Assembly (NCBI GenBank): GCA_900319705.1
Contig: ONPL01000003.1
Coordinates: 1-47,552, forward strand
Direction of reading: 5' to 3'
Source of the DNA: an uncultured Pseudomonadota bacterium
GTDB lineage: Bacteria > Pseudomonadota > Gammaproteobacteria > Enterobacterales > Succinivibrionaceae
Length of the DNA stretch: 47,552 nt
The notes under the pieces were generated by a model, which saw only the letters and a list, made by a program, of their open reading frames with translations, was not told the origin of the DNA and searched no databases. Shown here piece by piece: positions 27,878-36,644 of the stretch. Each line of letters starts with the position of its first letter. Position 1 is the stretch's first letter. The translations under genes and the position numbers were made by a program.

Positions 27878-28756
27878 TTACTCCTTCAGTATATTTGCCT
27901 TTATAATTTTGTAAACTGATTCTAAATTTGGTAGGGATATATTATATTTTTTTGCCTGATTAAGTAAATAGCCGACGATGCTGTCTATTTCAGTCCGTCT
28001 GCCGTATTTAAGATCTTCATGCATCGAAGAGTAGTTCTCCCTGGTTGACTTGGCTACTCCGTAGACAAAGTCTCTCAGATAATCCCGAGTAAAGTTAAAA
28101 TTATTCAACTTAGAGATTGTGTAAATTTCTTTTATGAGATTTTCACAAAGTTCTTGCTGCTGAAATATTTCACCGTTTTTTAAGTCATAGATCGCTGTTA
28201 TAGGATTTATCACTGAGTTGACAGCCAGCTTTTTGAAAATTGCTTCGTTGATATTATCGGTTGGTTCCCATGGAACTATGCCGCTTAGACTGTTCAGGTT
28301 CAGTCCGCAGATGTTGAGACTGTCATATGTTACTGTTCCAATGGCTGTAACACACAGTTTGTTGTTTTTTACATATGCGCCGCAGTCTGTTGTGGCCAGA
28401 ATATATGGGTTGGGAACCGACTGTTGCAGAATCTGTTCGTTTCCCATTCCGTTTTGAAGTATTACTATTGGAATTTCAGGTCTGATTTTACCGTTGATGC
28501 TGGCAAGTGCATTCATGCTCTGGTATGTTTTGGTACATAGAATTACCAGCTGCTGGTCTGACAGATTTGAACAATAGGATGGTTTAACTTCATACTCTTT
28601 CCCGGTAAGTTTGTTGCTGAATATGAAACTCCGTTTTTGGTTTAAATGACTGGGGCGTTCATCTATATAGGAAATATTTAAAGTATGGACAGCGCTCAGA
28701 CTGCTGTAAATAAGTTTTCCGATGGCCCCGAGTCCGAGTATGGCAATGTTGATCAA
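27878..28756 (-). CDS. panE: 2-dehydropantoate 2-reductase (ketopantoate reductase)
   Basis: PanE reduces ketopantoate to pantoate with NADPH in pantothenate and CoA synthesis. The 292-residue protein has the nucleotide-binding ILGLGAIGKLIYSSL, LQNGMGNEQIL, the catalytic lysine in KLAVNSVINPITA and ENYSSMHEDLKYGRRTEID with its substrate-binding serines. It uses a TTG start (ttg atc aac att gcc): AGGAA lies seven bases upstream and the Rossmann motif starts at the usual distance. yajL follows four bases downstream. Confidence 0.88.
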   Translation of the reverse strand: MINIAILGLGAIGKLIYSSLSAVHTLNISYIDERPSHLNQKRSFIFSNKLTGKEYEVKPSYCSNLSDQQLVILCTKTYQSMNALASINGKIRPEIPIVILQNGMGNEQILQQSVPNPYILATTDCGAYVKNNKLCVTAIGTVTYDSLNICGLNLNSLSGIVPWEPTDNINEAIFKKLAVNSVINPITAIYDLKNGEIFQQQELCENLIKEIYTISKLNNFNFTRDYLRDFVYGVAKSTRENYSSMHEDLKYGRRTEIDSIVGYLLNQAKKYNISLPNLESVYKIIKANILKE

Positions 28757-29060
28757 GGTATAGTTCCTGTTGAGATCCTCGCGTATAGTGCTGTTTTAAT
28801 ATTTTTTGTAGAATCGGGCAAGTTTTTTTATTTTATTTCGTTAATTTTATTAAAAAAATTTTACGCTAATATGCATTTGTTATTTCGTATAGTCAAAGAA
28901 GGCTTGCGCAAAGACTGCTGAGAAATATGAGGGAATAGAGAACTGACAGTAATTGGTTCTTTTTTGATCGTTCTATGGTCCATGCCTGTTTATTCTTATT
29001 GAAAAAAAGATAGTAATTTGATATTATTCACACTCGAAAGCGAAAGCAATCTTTCTATGT
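28757..29060. other. Non-coding region between panE and tRNA-Arg
   Basis: 304 bases, very AT-rich near 28800-28870. It must carry the panE promoter (minus strand) and contains the tRNA-Arg promoter (28999-29027). No gene was seen. Confidence 0.5.
28999..29027 (+). promoter_or_regulatory. Promoter of tRNA-Arg
   Basis: TTGAAA (28999-29004), a 17-base spacer and TATTAT (29022-29027), placing the start near 29034, about 27 bases before the tRNA. Confidence 0.65.
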
Positions 29061-29137
29061 GCACCCGTGGCTCAGCTGGATAGAGTACTCGGCTACGAAC
29101 CGATTGGTCGGGGGTTCGAATCCCTCCGGGTGCGCCA
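29061..29137 (+). tRNA. tRNA-Arg (anticodon ACG)
   Basis: A 77-base tRNA with encoded CCA (29135-29137). The acceptor stem is GCACCCG/CGGGTGC, the D arm GGCTCAGCTGGATAGAG, the anticodon loop CTACGAA (ACG at 29095-29097, reading CGN arginine codons) and the T loop GGTTCGAATCC. It closely resembles E. coli tRNA-Arg(ACG). The outermost anticodon-stem pair appears as C-T (CTCGG against CCGAT) instead of C-G. No terminator separates it from dnaB 51 bases downstream. Confidence 0.97.
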
Positions 29138-29188
29138 TTTATCATCTTTCTCAAAATTCCTTATTATCCGTTATCGGAGTTCATTGTT

Positions 29189-30622
29189 ATGCATAATAAT
29201 CAAGAAGTAGACTCCAACAGATACCGTAATTCCCTTAATTCTGTAAATGCCGGTGATGTTGCACCTCATGACTTCGAGGCGGAACAGTCGGTACTCGGAA
29301 GTCTTATGCTTGAATCAGAAGATGTGCCACTTTGGGATCGCATTGCAGTCCTATTGTCTGACACTGACTTTTTTGAACCTCGTCATCAGGCTATCTTCAG
29401 ATCCTGCGCCCGTCTGCATAAACAGGATAAACTATGTGATATTATTACGCTGTCTGCAGATTTAAGAGAGAATAATGAGTTAGATATTATAGGTGGTCAG
29501 AGTTACCTTATTGAACTGTCTCATATTACGCCATCTACCTCATCCATCGAGGTTTATGCGAAAATAGTCAGGGATAATTCCCTGAAGAGAAAGCTGTTAG
29601 CCCTATGCTCCGATGCCATTGTGTCCATACGGTCAGGAACAGGACAGAGTATCGATGATCAGTTTGAACATATACAGCAGAACTTTTTGCGCCTTAGTCA
29701 GGAGAATACAGACGAGGATAACGGTCCTCAGGCTTTGGGATCGTTGTTGGGACCGGTTCTTACCAAAATTAAAAGTAACATTGAGAACAATGGAGGTGTT
29801 ACCGGAGTTTCATCTGGTTATGTACAGCTTGACAATATGACCGCAGGTTTTCACGGAGGCGAACTGATAATTGTAGCAGCACGTCCGGCAATGGGTAAAA
29901 CGACCTTTGCTATGAATCTTGTGCAGCACGCTTTTATGAACCCGTCAGTGCAGTATCCGGCGGTTGTTTTTTCTCTTGAAATGCCTTCATGGCAGTTGAT
30001 GATCAGACTTATCAGCGCTATAGGTCGTGTTGAGATGGATAAACTCAATAAAGGAAATATCAACGATGAAGATATGATGAGGATTACCAGTGCCTTTAAT
30101 CTGCTGAATCAGCGTGGTAAATTCCTCTATGTTGATGATCGTGGCGGTTTAACTCCGATGCAGATCAGTGCTGAGATTCGAAAAATCTATAGGGAACATG
30201 GTGGAGTAAGTATGGTGATGATCGACTATCTTCAACTGATGAAGTTCCCTGGTTATGAAAATGACAAACAGCATGAAATCAGTGAAATTTCCGGTGCGTT
30301 GAAACGTATTGCGAAAGAATTTGATGTTCCGGTAATTGCATTGTCCCAGTTAAATCGAGGATTAGAGCAGAGAACTGAAAAAAGGCCGATGAATTCAGAT
30401 CTTCGTGAATCAGGAGCCATCGAACAGGATGCTGACGTTATAATGTTTATATATCGAGATGAAGTGTATCATCCGGATTCCAAGGATAAAGGATTGGCCG
30501 AGGTAATCATAGGAAAACAGAGAAACGGTCCTATCGGAACTGTCAGACTTATATTTGAAGGACAGTATTCTTCCTTTATGAATTATAATGGAATGTATGA
30601 TCAAGAGGATGTGTTACAGTAG
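29189..30622 (+). CDS. dnaB: Replicative DNA helicase DnaB
   Basis: DnaB is the hexameric 5'-3' helicase of the replication fork. The 477-residue product has the N-terminal primase-binding domain (VAPHDFEAEQSVLGSLML...) and the RecA-like domain with Walker A RPAMGKTTFAMN (K237), MVMIDYLQLM (Walker B), ALSQLNRGLEQR and DLRESGAIEQDADV. E. coli DnaB is 471. CGGAG lies nine bases before the ATG. dnaB-alr order is conserved with E. coli. The tRNA-Arg gene directly upstream may share its transcript. Confidence 0.96.
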   Translation: MHNNQEVDSNRYRNSLNSVNAGDVAPHDFEAEQSVLGSLMLESEDVPLWDRIAVLLSDTDFFEPRHQAIFRSCARLHKQDKLCDIITLSADLRENNELDIIGGQSYLIELSHITPSTSSIEVYAKIVRDNSLKRKLLALCSDAIVSIRSGTGQSIDDQFEHIQQNFLRLSQENTDEDNGPQALGSLLGPVLTKIKSNIENNGGVTGVSSGYVQLDNMTAGFHGGELIIVAARPAMGKTTFAMNLVQHAFMNPSVQYPAVVFSLEMPSWQLMIRLISAIGRVEMDKLNKGNINDEDMMRITSAFNLLNQRGKFLYVDDRGGLTPMQISAEIRKIYREHGGVSMVMIDYLQLMKFPGYENDKQHEISEISGALKRIAKEFDVPVIALSQLNRGLEQRTEKRPMNSDLRESGAIEQDADVIMFIYRDEVYHPDSKDKGLAEVIIGKQRNGPIGTVRLIFEGQYSSFMNYNGMYDQEDVLQ

Positions 30623-30639
30623 CTTAGGGTTAATTTATT

Positions 30640-31719
30640 ATGATGCAATCTGTTAGAGCTGAGATTAGTTTAGGAGCTTTGGTTCATAATTTTAATGTGG
30701 TGAAATCCAAGGTTCCAGAGTCAAAGATTATTTCTGTAGTAAAAGCAAATGCGTATGGACATGGCCTTGTTCAGGTGGCAAAGGCTCTCAATGATTCTGA
30801 TGCCTATGCGGTTGCAAGAATTGAAGAAGCTCTTGCGCTTAGAAGTGCTGGTATTACCAAACCTATCATTCTGCTTGAAGGCTTTTTTAACGAAGATGAT
30901 GTACCGGTTCTGGTTGCTAACAATCTTACGGTTGCTCTTCACTGTACAGAACTGTTGGAACAGATCGAGAGGGCTGAAGTTCCTTCTCCTATCAATGCCT
31001 GGCTTAAACTTAATACAGGGATGCACAGACTTGGGGTTAATCCTGACGAGGCGGAGGCTTTCTATGCAAGAATGGAAAAATGTCCGAATATTGCCAAACC
31101 AATAGGGATAATCTCGCATTTATGCTGTGCTGATGAGCCAAAGAAAGATGAATATACAAGAAGACAGATCGGTATTTTTAATGATTTCGCCTCACGTCAT
31201 CCCGGTCCTACCGCTCTTGCCAATTCCGCCGGTATTTTTACCTGGCCTGATTCTCATACTCAATGGGTAAGACCTGGCATTGTATTGTACGGGGTATCTC
31301 CATATGAAGATAAAACAGGAGAGGAACTCGGTCTGAAACCGGTGATGACTCTAAAGAGTAATATCATTGCTAAAAGACATATCAAGAAGGGTGACAAGGT
31401 CGGTTATGGGTGTTATTACGAGGCTCCTTACGATACTAATATCGGAATTGTTGCCATGGGATACGGTGATGGTTATCCTCGACAGGTACCGAATGGAACC
31501 CCGGTTCTGATTAATAACAGGATTGTTGGTACCGCTGGACATGTTTGTATGGATATGATGTTTATCGATCTCGGACCTGACAGTACAGATCAGGTTGGTG
31601 ATGAAGTTGTTCTATGGGGGGAGGGACTTCCTGTTGAAAAAATAGCATCTATTCTAGGAACCATTCCTTATGAACTGGTGATCAAATTAACCAACAGGGT
31701 CAACTTCGTATATAAGTAG
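30640..31719 (+). CDS. alr: Alanine racemase
   Basis: Alr is a PLP enzyme interconverting L- and D-alanine, supplying D-Ala for peptidoglycan. The 359-residue protein equals E. coli Alr in length. It has the PLP lysine in VVKANAYGHGLVQVA (K35), the LLEGFF and HLCCAD segments and the C-terminal catalytic tyrosine region (VGYGCYYEAPYDTNIGIVAMGYGDGYPR). Two ATG codons stand in tandem at the start; TAGGGT lies upstream. It follows dnaB by 17 bases, so the two are co-transcribed. Confidence 0.95.
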   Translation: MMQSVRAEISLGALVHNFNVVKSKVPESKIISVVKANAYGHGLVQVAKALNDSDAYAVARIEEALALRSAGITKPIILLEGFFNEDDVPVLVANNLTVALHCTELLEQIERAEVPSPINAWLKLNTGMHRLGVNPDEAEAFYARMEKCPNIAKPIGIISHLCCADEPKKDEYTRRQIGIFNDFASRHPGPTALANSAGIFTWPDSHTQWVRPGIVLYGVSPYEDKTGEELGLKPVMTLKSNIIAKRHIKKGDKVGYGCYYEAPYDTNIGIVAMGYGDGYPRQVPNGTPVLINNRIVGTAGHVCMDMMFIDLGPDSTDQVGDEVVLWGEGLPVEKIASILGTIPYELVIKLTNRVNFVYK

Positions 31720-31727
31720 AAAAACAA

Positions 31728-31753
31728 AACCCTGCTTAATAAGCGGCAGGGTT
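31728..31753. terminator. Bidirectional terminator between alr and a small minus-strand gene
   Basis: AACCCTGC (31728-31735) pairs perfectly with GCAGGGTT (31746-31753). The minus strand continues with TTGTTTTTC, making it a good terminator for the small gene; the plus side is less T-rich. Confidence 0.7.
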
Positions 31754-31781
31754 ATTATGGTTTGTCAGACGGATTTGAACG

Positions 31782-32036
31782 TTAGAATCCTTGGAAATGC
31801 TCCAGCTTTTCATCACCGTCAGTAGCTTCTTTATTGAATCTGCAGGTTGATTCGGTGGAACCTTTTTCAGGCTGGCAGTGCATGTAGAAAATTGGTTCCT
31901 TTCTCCATTCTGCCTTAGGAAACTGAATGCTGAATACATTATCTTCTGATTTATATAACGATCCCTGAATCTTTATGTCAGAGGTAAAATTGATTATAAC
32001 CAGTGTTACAACAACTATAAAAATAAATTTAAACAT
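31782..32036 (-). CDS. Small membrane-anchored or exported protein, unknown function
   Basis: An 84-residue protein that I do not recognise. Residues 3-17 (KFIFIVVVTLVIINF) are a hydrophobic helix acting as anchor or signal sequence; the remainder is polar with two cysteines (C54 and C65) that could pair in the periplasm. GGGAAGAA lies four bases or more before the ATG, a good ribosome site, and a terminator follows the stop. It is convergent with alr and divergent from dusA. Confidence 0.65.
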   Translation of the reverse strand: MFKFIFIVVVTLVIINFTSDIKIQGSLYKSEDNVFSIQFPKAEWRKEPIFYMHCQPEKGSTESTCRFNKEATDGDEKLEHFQGF

Positions 32037-32187
32037 AATTCTTCCCGAATACCAGTTAAACTGCTGAAAAAGAAAGTATAGAATAATCAGATTGGTTTTG
32101 CAGAATTTCTGCCAAATCTCAATATGTTGTAATTATACCTTGTTAACTGAAAAATACTAATTACTAATTAATAAAAAAATGAATTAA

Positions 32188-33216
32188 ATGGATAAATATA
32201 CCAATAATAAATTTTGTACCGCTCCGATGCTTGATCTTTCGGATGATCATTGTCGCTTTTTTTGGAGATTACTCTCCAAAAGAGCAATGCTATATACTGA
32301 AATGGTAACAACTGGTGCGATTATATATGGTAAAAAAGATTATCTTGCCTATAATGAGTCAGAAAATCCATTGGCGCTCCAGTTGGGTGGATGTAATCCG
32401 GAAGATCTGGCTTTCTGTGCTAAAAAAGCTGAAAAATACAATTATCAGGAAATCAATCTTAATGTCGGGTGTCCATCGGATAGAGTGCAGAACGGAGGGT
32501 TTGGGGCATCTCTTATGGCTCAGCCTCAGCTGGTAGCTGACTGCATAAAGGCAATGAAGGATGCTGTTTCCGTGCCTGTTTCAGTAAAATGCAGGATCGG
32601 CATTGACGAACTTGATTCTTATGAATATCTTACGCAATTTATTGGAACTGTTGAGCAAACCGGCTGTGACTTATTCATTATTCATGCAAGAAAAGCATGG
32701 CTTCAGGGATTGAGTCCTCGTGAAAACAGGGATATTCCGCCTTTAAAATATGAAACTGTATATCAGGTTAAAAAGGATTTCCCTAATCTTAATGTTGTGA
32801 TTAACGGTGGTATTGATTCAATAGAGGCTGCGAAGGAACACTTAGAGCATGTTGATGGTGTAATGCTTGGTAGAACTGTATATGATCAGCCGTATATTCT
32901 CGCTGAAGTCGATCGTGAAATTTACGGAGATCAGAGTGCGCCGCTAATAACCAGGGAATCGGTAATTGATAATATTATTAGTTATGCTGACCGGTATGTT
33001 TCACAAGGTGGTAAACTCAGTAATATTACCCGCCATATTCTAGGATTGTATTTCGGTTGCCCAGGGGCAAGAACTTTCAGACGGATCCTGAGTCAGGAGG
33101 CAATTCATAAAGGTGCCGGGGTTGAATGCATTGAACGGGCATTTAATGCTGTTAAAAAGGCTGAAGTTGAATATGAGGAGCATGAAAGAAATTACGTCAG
33201 CAAATCATTTATCTGA
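32188..33216 (+). CDS. dusA: tRNA-dihydrouridine(20/20a) synthase DusA
   Basis: DusA reduces uridines 20 and 20a in the tRNA D loop with FMN and NADPH. The 342-residue protein (E. coli 330-345) has APMLDLSDDHCRFFWR, MVTTGAI, the catalytic cysteine C95 in LNVGCPSDRVQNGGFGA, HARKAWLQGLSPRENRDIPP (diagnostic of DusA rather than DusB or DusC), VVINGGI and VMLGRTVYDQPY. It is transcribed alone, upstream of a strong terminator; in E. coli dusA is also near dnaB-alr. Confidence 0.93.
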   Translation: MDKYTNNKFCTAPMLDLSDDHCRFFWRLLSKRAMLYTEMVTTGAIIYGKKDYLAYNESENPLALQLGGCNPEDLAFCAKKAEKYNYQEINLNVGCPSDRVQNGGFGASLMAQPQLVADCIKAMKDAVSVPVSVKCRIGIDELDSYEYLTQFIGTVEQTGCDLFIIHARKAWLQGLSPRENRDIPPLKYETVYQVKKDFPNLNVVINGGIDSIEAAKEHLEHVDGVMLGRTVYDQPYILAEVDREIYGDQSAPLITRESVIDNIISYADRYVSQGGKLSNITRHILGLYFGCPGARTFRRILSQEAIHKGAGVECIERAFNAVKKAEVEYEEHERNYVSKSFI

Positions 33217-33320
33217 TGAGTTATGTTGATGTACTGCGGCAGCTGTGAATTTCTGCTTGATATAAACTGCTACGTCAGCGTGTCATGAATTTGAATTTAC
33301 GGTATTTGTTATTCAATAAT

Positions 33321-33345
33321 AAAGGGTGCCAACGGCACCCTTTTT
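33321..33345. terminator. Bidirectional terminator after dusA
   Basis: AAAGGGTGCC (33321-33330) and GGCACCCTTT (33334-33343) pair perfectly around AAC, followed by T; symmetrical enough to stop both dusA and the convergent ettA operon. Confidence 0.85.
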
Positions 33346-33370
33346 ACTGTGAATAATATTTCTCTTAAGT

Positions 33371-33946
33371 TTAGCGATCGACCATAGGAAGTCTTTGAGT
33401 GAGCTGATTAACAAACAGTCTTGCGGCATGCTGTTTGTTTTTTGCTGAAATGACAGGATAATCACTGTATGCTTGGATTATTCCTTCCCAAACTACTTTT
33501 TTGGTCAGTAAATCGTAAACTTCAATCTTTAGTGTACCTTTCTGCTTAGTGTCAACACCTGGATCCATATTGGTGAACAGACTTGCCGCCTTAGGATCTT
33601 CTCCACTAGCCAGGGTTGATGTGATTAAATAATCAGCCTCACTCTGTTCATCAACAAAAGTCATTCCAAGAGACTGGAATCTCATAACCGTGCATTCATT
33701 AACGTAGCGGTTCCAAGTGCCGTTTTTATCCGCATTGTTGTTTTCATTTCCATTCTTATATGCGAATTTGATTTCACCGGTTATCGGCCATGATGATAAT
33801 GAGTTAGCTGCAACAGTCATGCTGAAAGCAGGTCTTACATCATCACCGCTGTCATTGGAACCTGAAGCACCTGAACCGGATGTTGATTGGCATCCTGCTA
33901 AAATCATTGATAAAGATAATCCGCATAACAAAAATAATTTCTTCAT
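33371..33946 (-). CDS. Lipoprotein, DUF4136-like
   Basis: A 191-residue lipoprotein: signal peptide MKKLFLLCGLSLSMILAGC (lipobox LAGC, C19), a Gly/Ser/Asp-rich linker, then a globular domain. Features such as LGMTFVDEQSEADYLITST, KGTLKIEVYDLLTKKVVWEG and the C-terminal AARLFVNQLTQRLP resemble the DUF4136 lipoprotein pattern (a predicted-site D/E-A-DYL...S, then G-T-L-x-I-x-x-Y-D-x-x-T-K-K-x-V-W), but this is a resemblance noted by eye. Function is unknown. It starts eight bases after ettA (GAGGAC as ribosome site), so the two form an operon. Confidence 0.7.
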   Translation of the reverse strand: MKKLFLLCGLSLSMILAGCQSTSGSGASGSNDSGDDVRPAFSMTVAANSLSSWPITGEIKFAYKNGNENNNADKNGTWNRYVNECTVMRFQSLGMTFVDEQSEADYLITSTLASGEDPKAASLFTNMDPGVDTKQKGTLKIEVYDLLTKKVVWEGIIQAYSDYPVISAKNKQHAARLFVNQLTQRLPMVDR

Positions 33947-33954
33947 GATGTCCT

Positions 33955-35619
33955 CTAATTAATTCTTACATATTTTGAGCGTTTTGGTTTGATTGCATCT
34001 TCACCATATGTTTTTCTTTTCCACTCTTCATACTCAGTAAAGTTTCCTTCAAAGAATTCAACCTTGCCGTCATCCTGATAGTCTAGAATATGGGTGGCAA
34101 TACGATCCAGGAACCAACGATCGTGAGAAATAACCATTGCACTTCCTGGGAATTCTAAAAGAGCATTTTCAAGAGCTCGCAATGTTTCAACGTCAAGATC
34201 ATTTGTAGGTTCATCTAGTAGTAGAACGTTTCCGCCAATTTGAAGCAGTTTGGCCAAATGCAGTCTACCTCTTTCACCACCAGATAGATTTCCAACCATT
34301 TTCTGCTGATCGGTTCCTTTGAAGTTGAATTTGCCGATATAAGAACGGCTTGGAATTTCATAATTTCCAATTTTAAGGATATCTTTGCCCTGGGAAACTT
34401 CTTCAAATACAGTTTTTGAATTGTCCATCTGATCTCTGAACTGTTCCACAGAAGCCATGATTACAGTATCACCAATGCTGATTGAACCTGCATCCGGCTG
34501 TTCTTTTCCGGTAATGAGTCTGAACAGGGTGGATTTACCAGCGCCGTTAGGTCCGATAATACCGACGATTGCTCCTTTTGGAACATTGAAGGACAGATCT
34601 TTGATTAAGGTACGTTCGCCGTAACTCTTGGAAATATTGTTAACTTCAATTACTTTATCTCCCAGACGAGGTCCTACAGGAATATATAATTCGTTAGTTT
34701 CGTTTCTCTTCTGGTATTCTGTACTGTTCAACTCTTCGAATCTTGCCAGACGTGCTTTGCTCTTGGCATGTCTGCCCTTCGGATTCTGTCGAACCCATTC
34801 AAGTTCTTTTTCAATGGATTTCTGGCGGGCTGATTCAGCATTGGCTTCAATTTTCAGTCTAGTTTCCTTCTGTTCCAACCAACTGGAATAGTTACCCTGC
34901 CAAGGTATTCCTTCACCTCTGTCAAGTTCTAGGATCCATCCTGCAACATTGTCCAGGAAGTATCTGTCGTGAGTTACCGCAACAACGGTACCTTCGTAAT
35001 CATGAAGGAAATGTTCTAGCCAGGCAATAGATTCCGCGTCCAAGTGGTTTGTTGGTTCGTCAAGCAGAAGCATATCAGGTTTTTCGAGCAGAAGACGGCA
35101 GATCGCCACGCGACGTCTTTCACCTCCTGATAAATATTTAATTTGAGCATCCCATGGCGGTAGGCGTAGTGCTTCAGCTGCTATTTCCATCTGATTTTCG
35201 ATATTGTGACCATCCATAGATTCAATTTTTGCTTCTAATGCGGCCTGCTTTTGTGCCAATTTGTCAAAATCCGCATCTGGCTCTGCATATGCGGCATATA
35301 CAGCATCAAGGTCGGCTAATGCCTGTTTAACTTCCGCAAATGATTCTTCAACTGTCTCTTTTACAGTCTTTTCCAAATCAAACTGAGGTTCCTGGGGCAG
35401 ATAACCGATTTTAATATTAGGGTAAGGTATTGCTTCACCTTCTATTTCTTTATCTATTCCGGCCATAATTTTCAGCAGGGTGGATTTTCCTGCACCGTTA
35501 AGACCAAGTACACCGATCTTAGCGCCTGGGTAAAATGATAATGAAATATCTTTTAAAATTTGTCTTTTAGGCGGAATTATTTTTCCAACCCTATTCATTG
35601 TGTATATGAACTGAGGCAT
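33955..35619 (-). CDS. ettA: Energy-dependent translational throttle protein EttA (ABC-F)
   Basis: EttA binds the ribosomal E site and gates the first elongation step according to ATP/ADP ratio. The 554-residue protein (E. coli 555) has two ABC domains: Walker A GLNGAGKST and IGPNGAGKST, signatures YLSGGERRR and NLSGGERGRLH, Walker B MLLLDEPTNHLD and VLLLDEPTNDLD. Between them are the ABC-F linker (WVRQNPKGRHAKSKARLARFEEL) and an arm insertion in the first domain. No TM segments, as expected. It starts MPQFIYTMNRVGKIIPPKRQIL, typical for EttA. Confidence 0.95.
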   Translation of the reverse strand: MPQFIYTMNRVGKIIPPKRQILKDISLSFYPGAKIGVLGLNGAGKSTLLKIMAGIDKEIEGEAIPYPNIKIGYLPQEPQFDLEKTVKETVEESFAEVKQALADLDAVYAAYAEPDADFDKLAQKQAALEAKIESMDGHNIENQMEIAAEALRLPPWDAQIKYLSGGERRRVAICRLLLEKPDMLLLDEPTNHLDAESIAWLEHFLHDYEGTVVAVTHDRYFLDNVAGWILELDRGEGIPWQGNYSSWLEQKETRLKIEANAESARQKSIEKELEWVRQNPKGRHAKSKARLARFEELNSTEYQKRNETNELYIPVGPRLGDKVIEVNNISKSYGERTLIKDLSFNVPKGAIVGIIGPNGAGKSTLFRLITGKEQPDAGSISIGDTVIMASVEQFRDQMDNSKTVFEEVSQGKDILKIGNYEIPSRSYIGKFNFKGTDQQKMVGNLSGGERGRLHLAKLLQIGGNVLLLDEPTNDLDVETLRALENALLEFPGSAMVISHDRWFLDRIATHILDYQDDGKVEFFEGNFTEYEEWKRKTYGEDAIKPKRSKYVRIN

Positions 35620-35759
35620 AGATATCCTTTAACTACAACATAATTTATAACATGCCTATTTTAAAGCATACGGCGTTAAAAAGCGAATACAAGATTGCCG
35701 TGTGTTTTATTAGGCAGCGTAAATAACTCTGGTAATTTGAAATGTTACTAGATACAAAA

Positions 35760-35783
35760 AAGGAGAACCAATTGGTTCTCCTT
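35760..35783 (-). terminator. Terminator of the frdABCD operon
   Basis: A perfect 24-base palindrome (arms AAGGAGAACC and GGTTCTCCTT, centre AATT). On the minus strand it is followed by TTTTGTATC, 28 bases past the frdD stop. Confidence 0.8.
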
Positions 35784-35811
35784 AAAATTATAGTTCTTTT
35801 AAAAAGACTTA

Positions 35812-36177
35812 TTAGCCAAACTTGCTCATAAGTTGCCATTCAACAATGATGTAGAAAATTATGAAAAGCAGACTCAAAAAAGCAGCCAAACCATAAATAG
35901 CCAAATGGATAACAATGTTTGTATGAATGGTCAGATCATGAAGTCCATGATAAAATCTGTGAAGGCAGTGCCAAATACACAAAATTAAGCAACCAATCAG
36001 TACTGCGCCGGTAATAGGGTTACAAGCTATGTGAGCAATGTTCATAGCAACACCGTCGCTGAAACCGGCAACAATGCATGCCAACACAACGATAGGCATA
36101 ACAATTGCTATAACCATACCGCCTGCACCAAACAGTCCCCAGTAAATAGGTTCATCGGATCTATCTTTTCTAAACAT
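35812..36177 (-). CDS. frdD: Fumarate reductase membrane subunit D
   Basis: FrdD with FrdC anchors the catalytic FrdAB dimer in the membrane and binds menaquinol. The 121-residue protein has three TM helices (~16-40, ~53-73, ~95-117) and a typical N-terminal SDEPIYWGLFGAGGM; E. coli FrdD is 119. Its start lies nine bases after frdC with a GGAGAAAG ribosome site. It is the last gene of the operon. Confidence 0.93.
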   Translation of the reverse strand: MFRKDRSDEPIYWGLFGAGGMVIAIVMPIVVLACIVAGFSDGVAMNIAHIACNPITGAVLIGCLILCIWHCLHRFYHGLHDLTIHTNIVIHLAIYGLAAFLSLLFIIFYIIVEWQLMSKFG

Positions 36178-36186
36178 TGCTTTCTC

Positions 36187-36642
36187 CTATTTTAAGAATA
36201 TCCAAAGGAAATCGGTAAAGAAACAAACAGCACCGAAGATCGTTACCAGGATGGTAAGAGCGTATAAAGCAATTACGAAATATTTTCCGTCCAACAGCTT
36301 ATTCTTGATGATCACTCTCTGTGCTTTCGGCATTAAATTAAACCATGTGAATGCATGGTAGAGGGTGGCTACCAGCACCAGAATATTGAACAGGATTGTT
36401 ACAGGATGCTGAATAACTTTCTGTGCAAACAGTAATTTCTGTATTCCTCCCAAATCACCGGATGCTGCACCTACTGCTATGCAACCATACAACCAAAGCA
36501 GTTCGAGAACGAACAGCAGAACTGGTATACAGGTTCCTTCACGAAGCATGTAGGCAATGTAAAATCCCTTGTTTGTCCACCAGTTGGCTTTAACAGGACG
36601 AACATAAGGTTTTCTTGTTGATTTATCTAATTCCATTCCCAT
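36187..36642 (-). CDS. frdC: Fumarate reductase membrane subunit C
   Basis: A 151-residue quinol-binding anchor subunit. It has the conserved N-terminus RKPYVRPVKANWW...YMLREGT and three TM helices; YHAFTWFNLMPKAQRV matches the loop after helix 2 in E. coli FrdC (131 residues). It is about 20 residues longer than the E. coli protein, mostly in the first periplasmic loop. The start overlaps the end of frdB closely (two bases apart), so the genes are translationally coupled. Confidence 0.93.
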   Translation of the reverse strand: MGMELDKSTRKPYVRPVKANWWTNKGFYIAYMLREGTCIPVLLFVLELLWLYGCIAVGAASGDLGGIQKLLFAQKVIQHPVTILFNILVLVATLYHAFTWFNLMPKAQRVIIKNKLLDGKYFVIALYALTILVTIFGAVCFFTDFLWIFLK

Positions 36643-36644
36643 TA

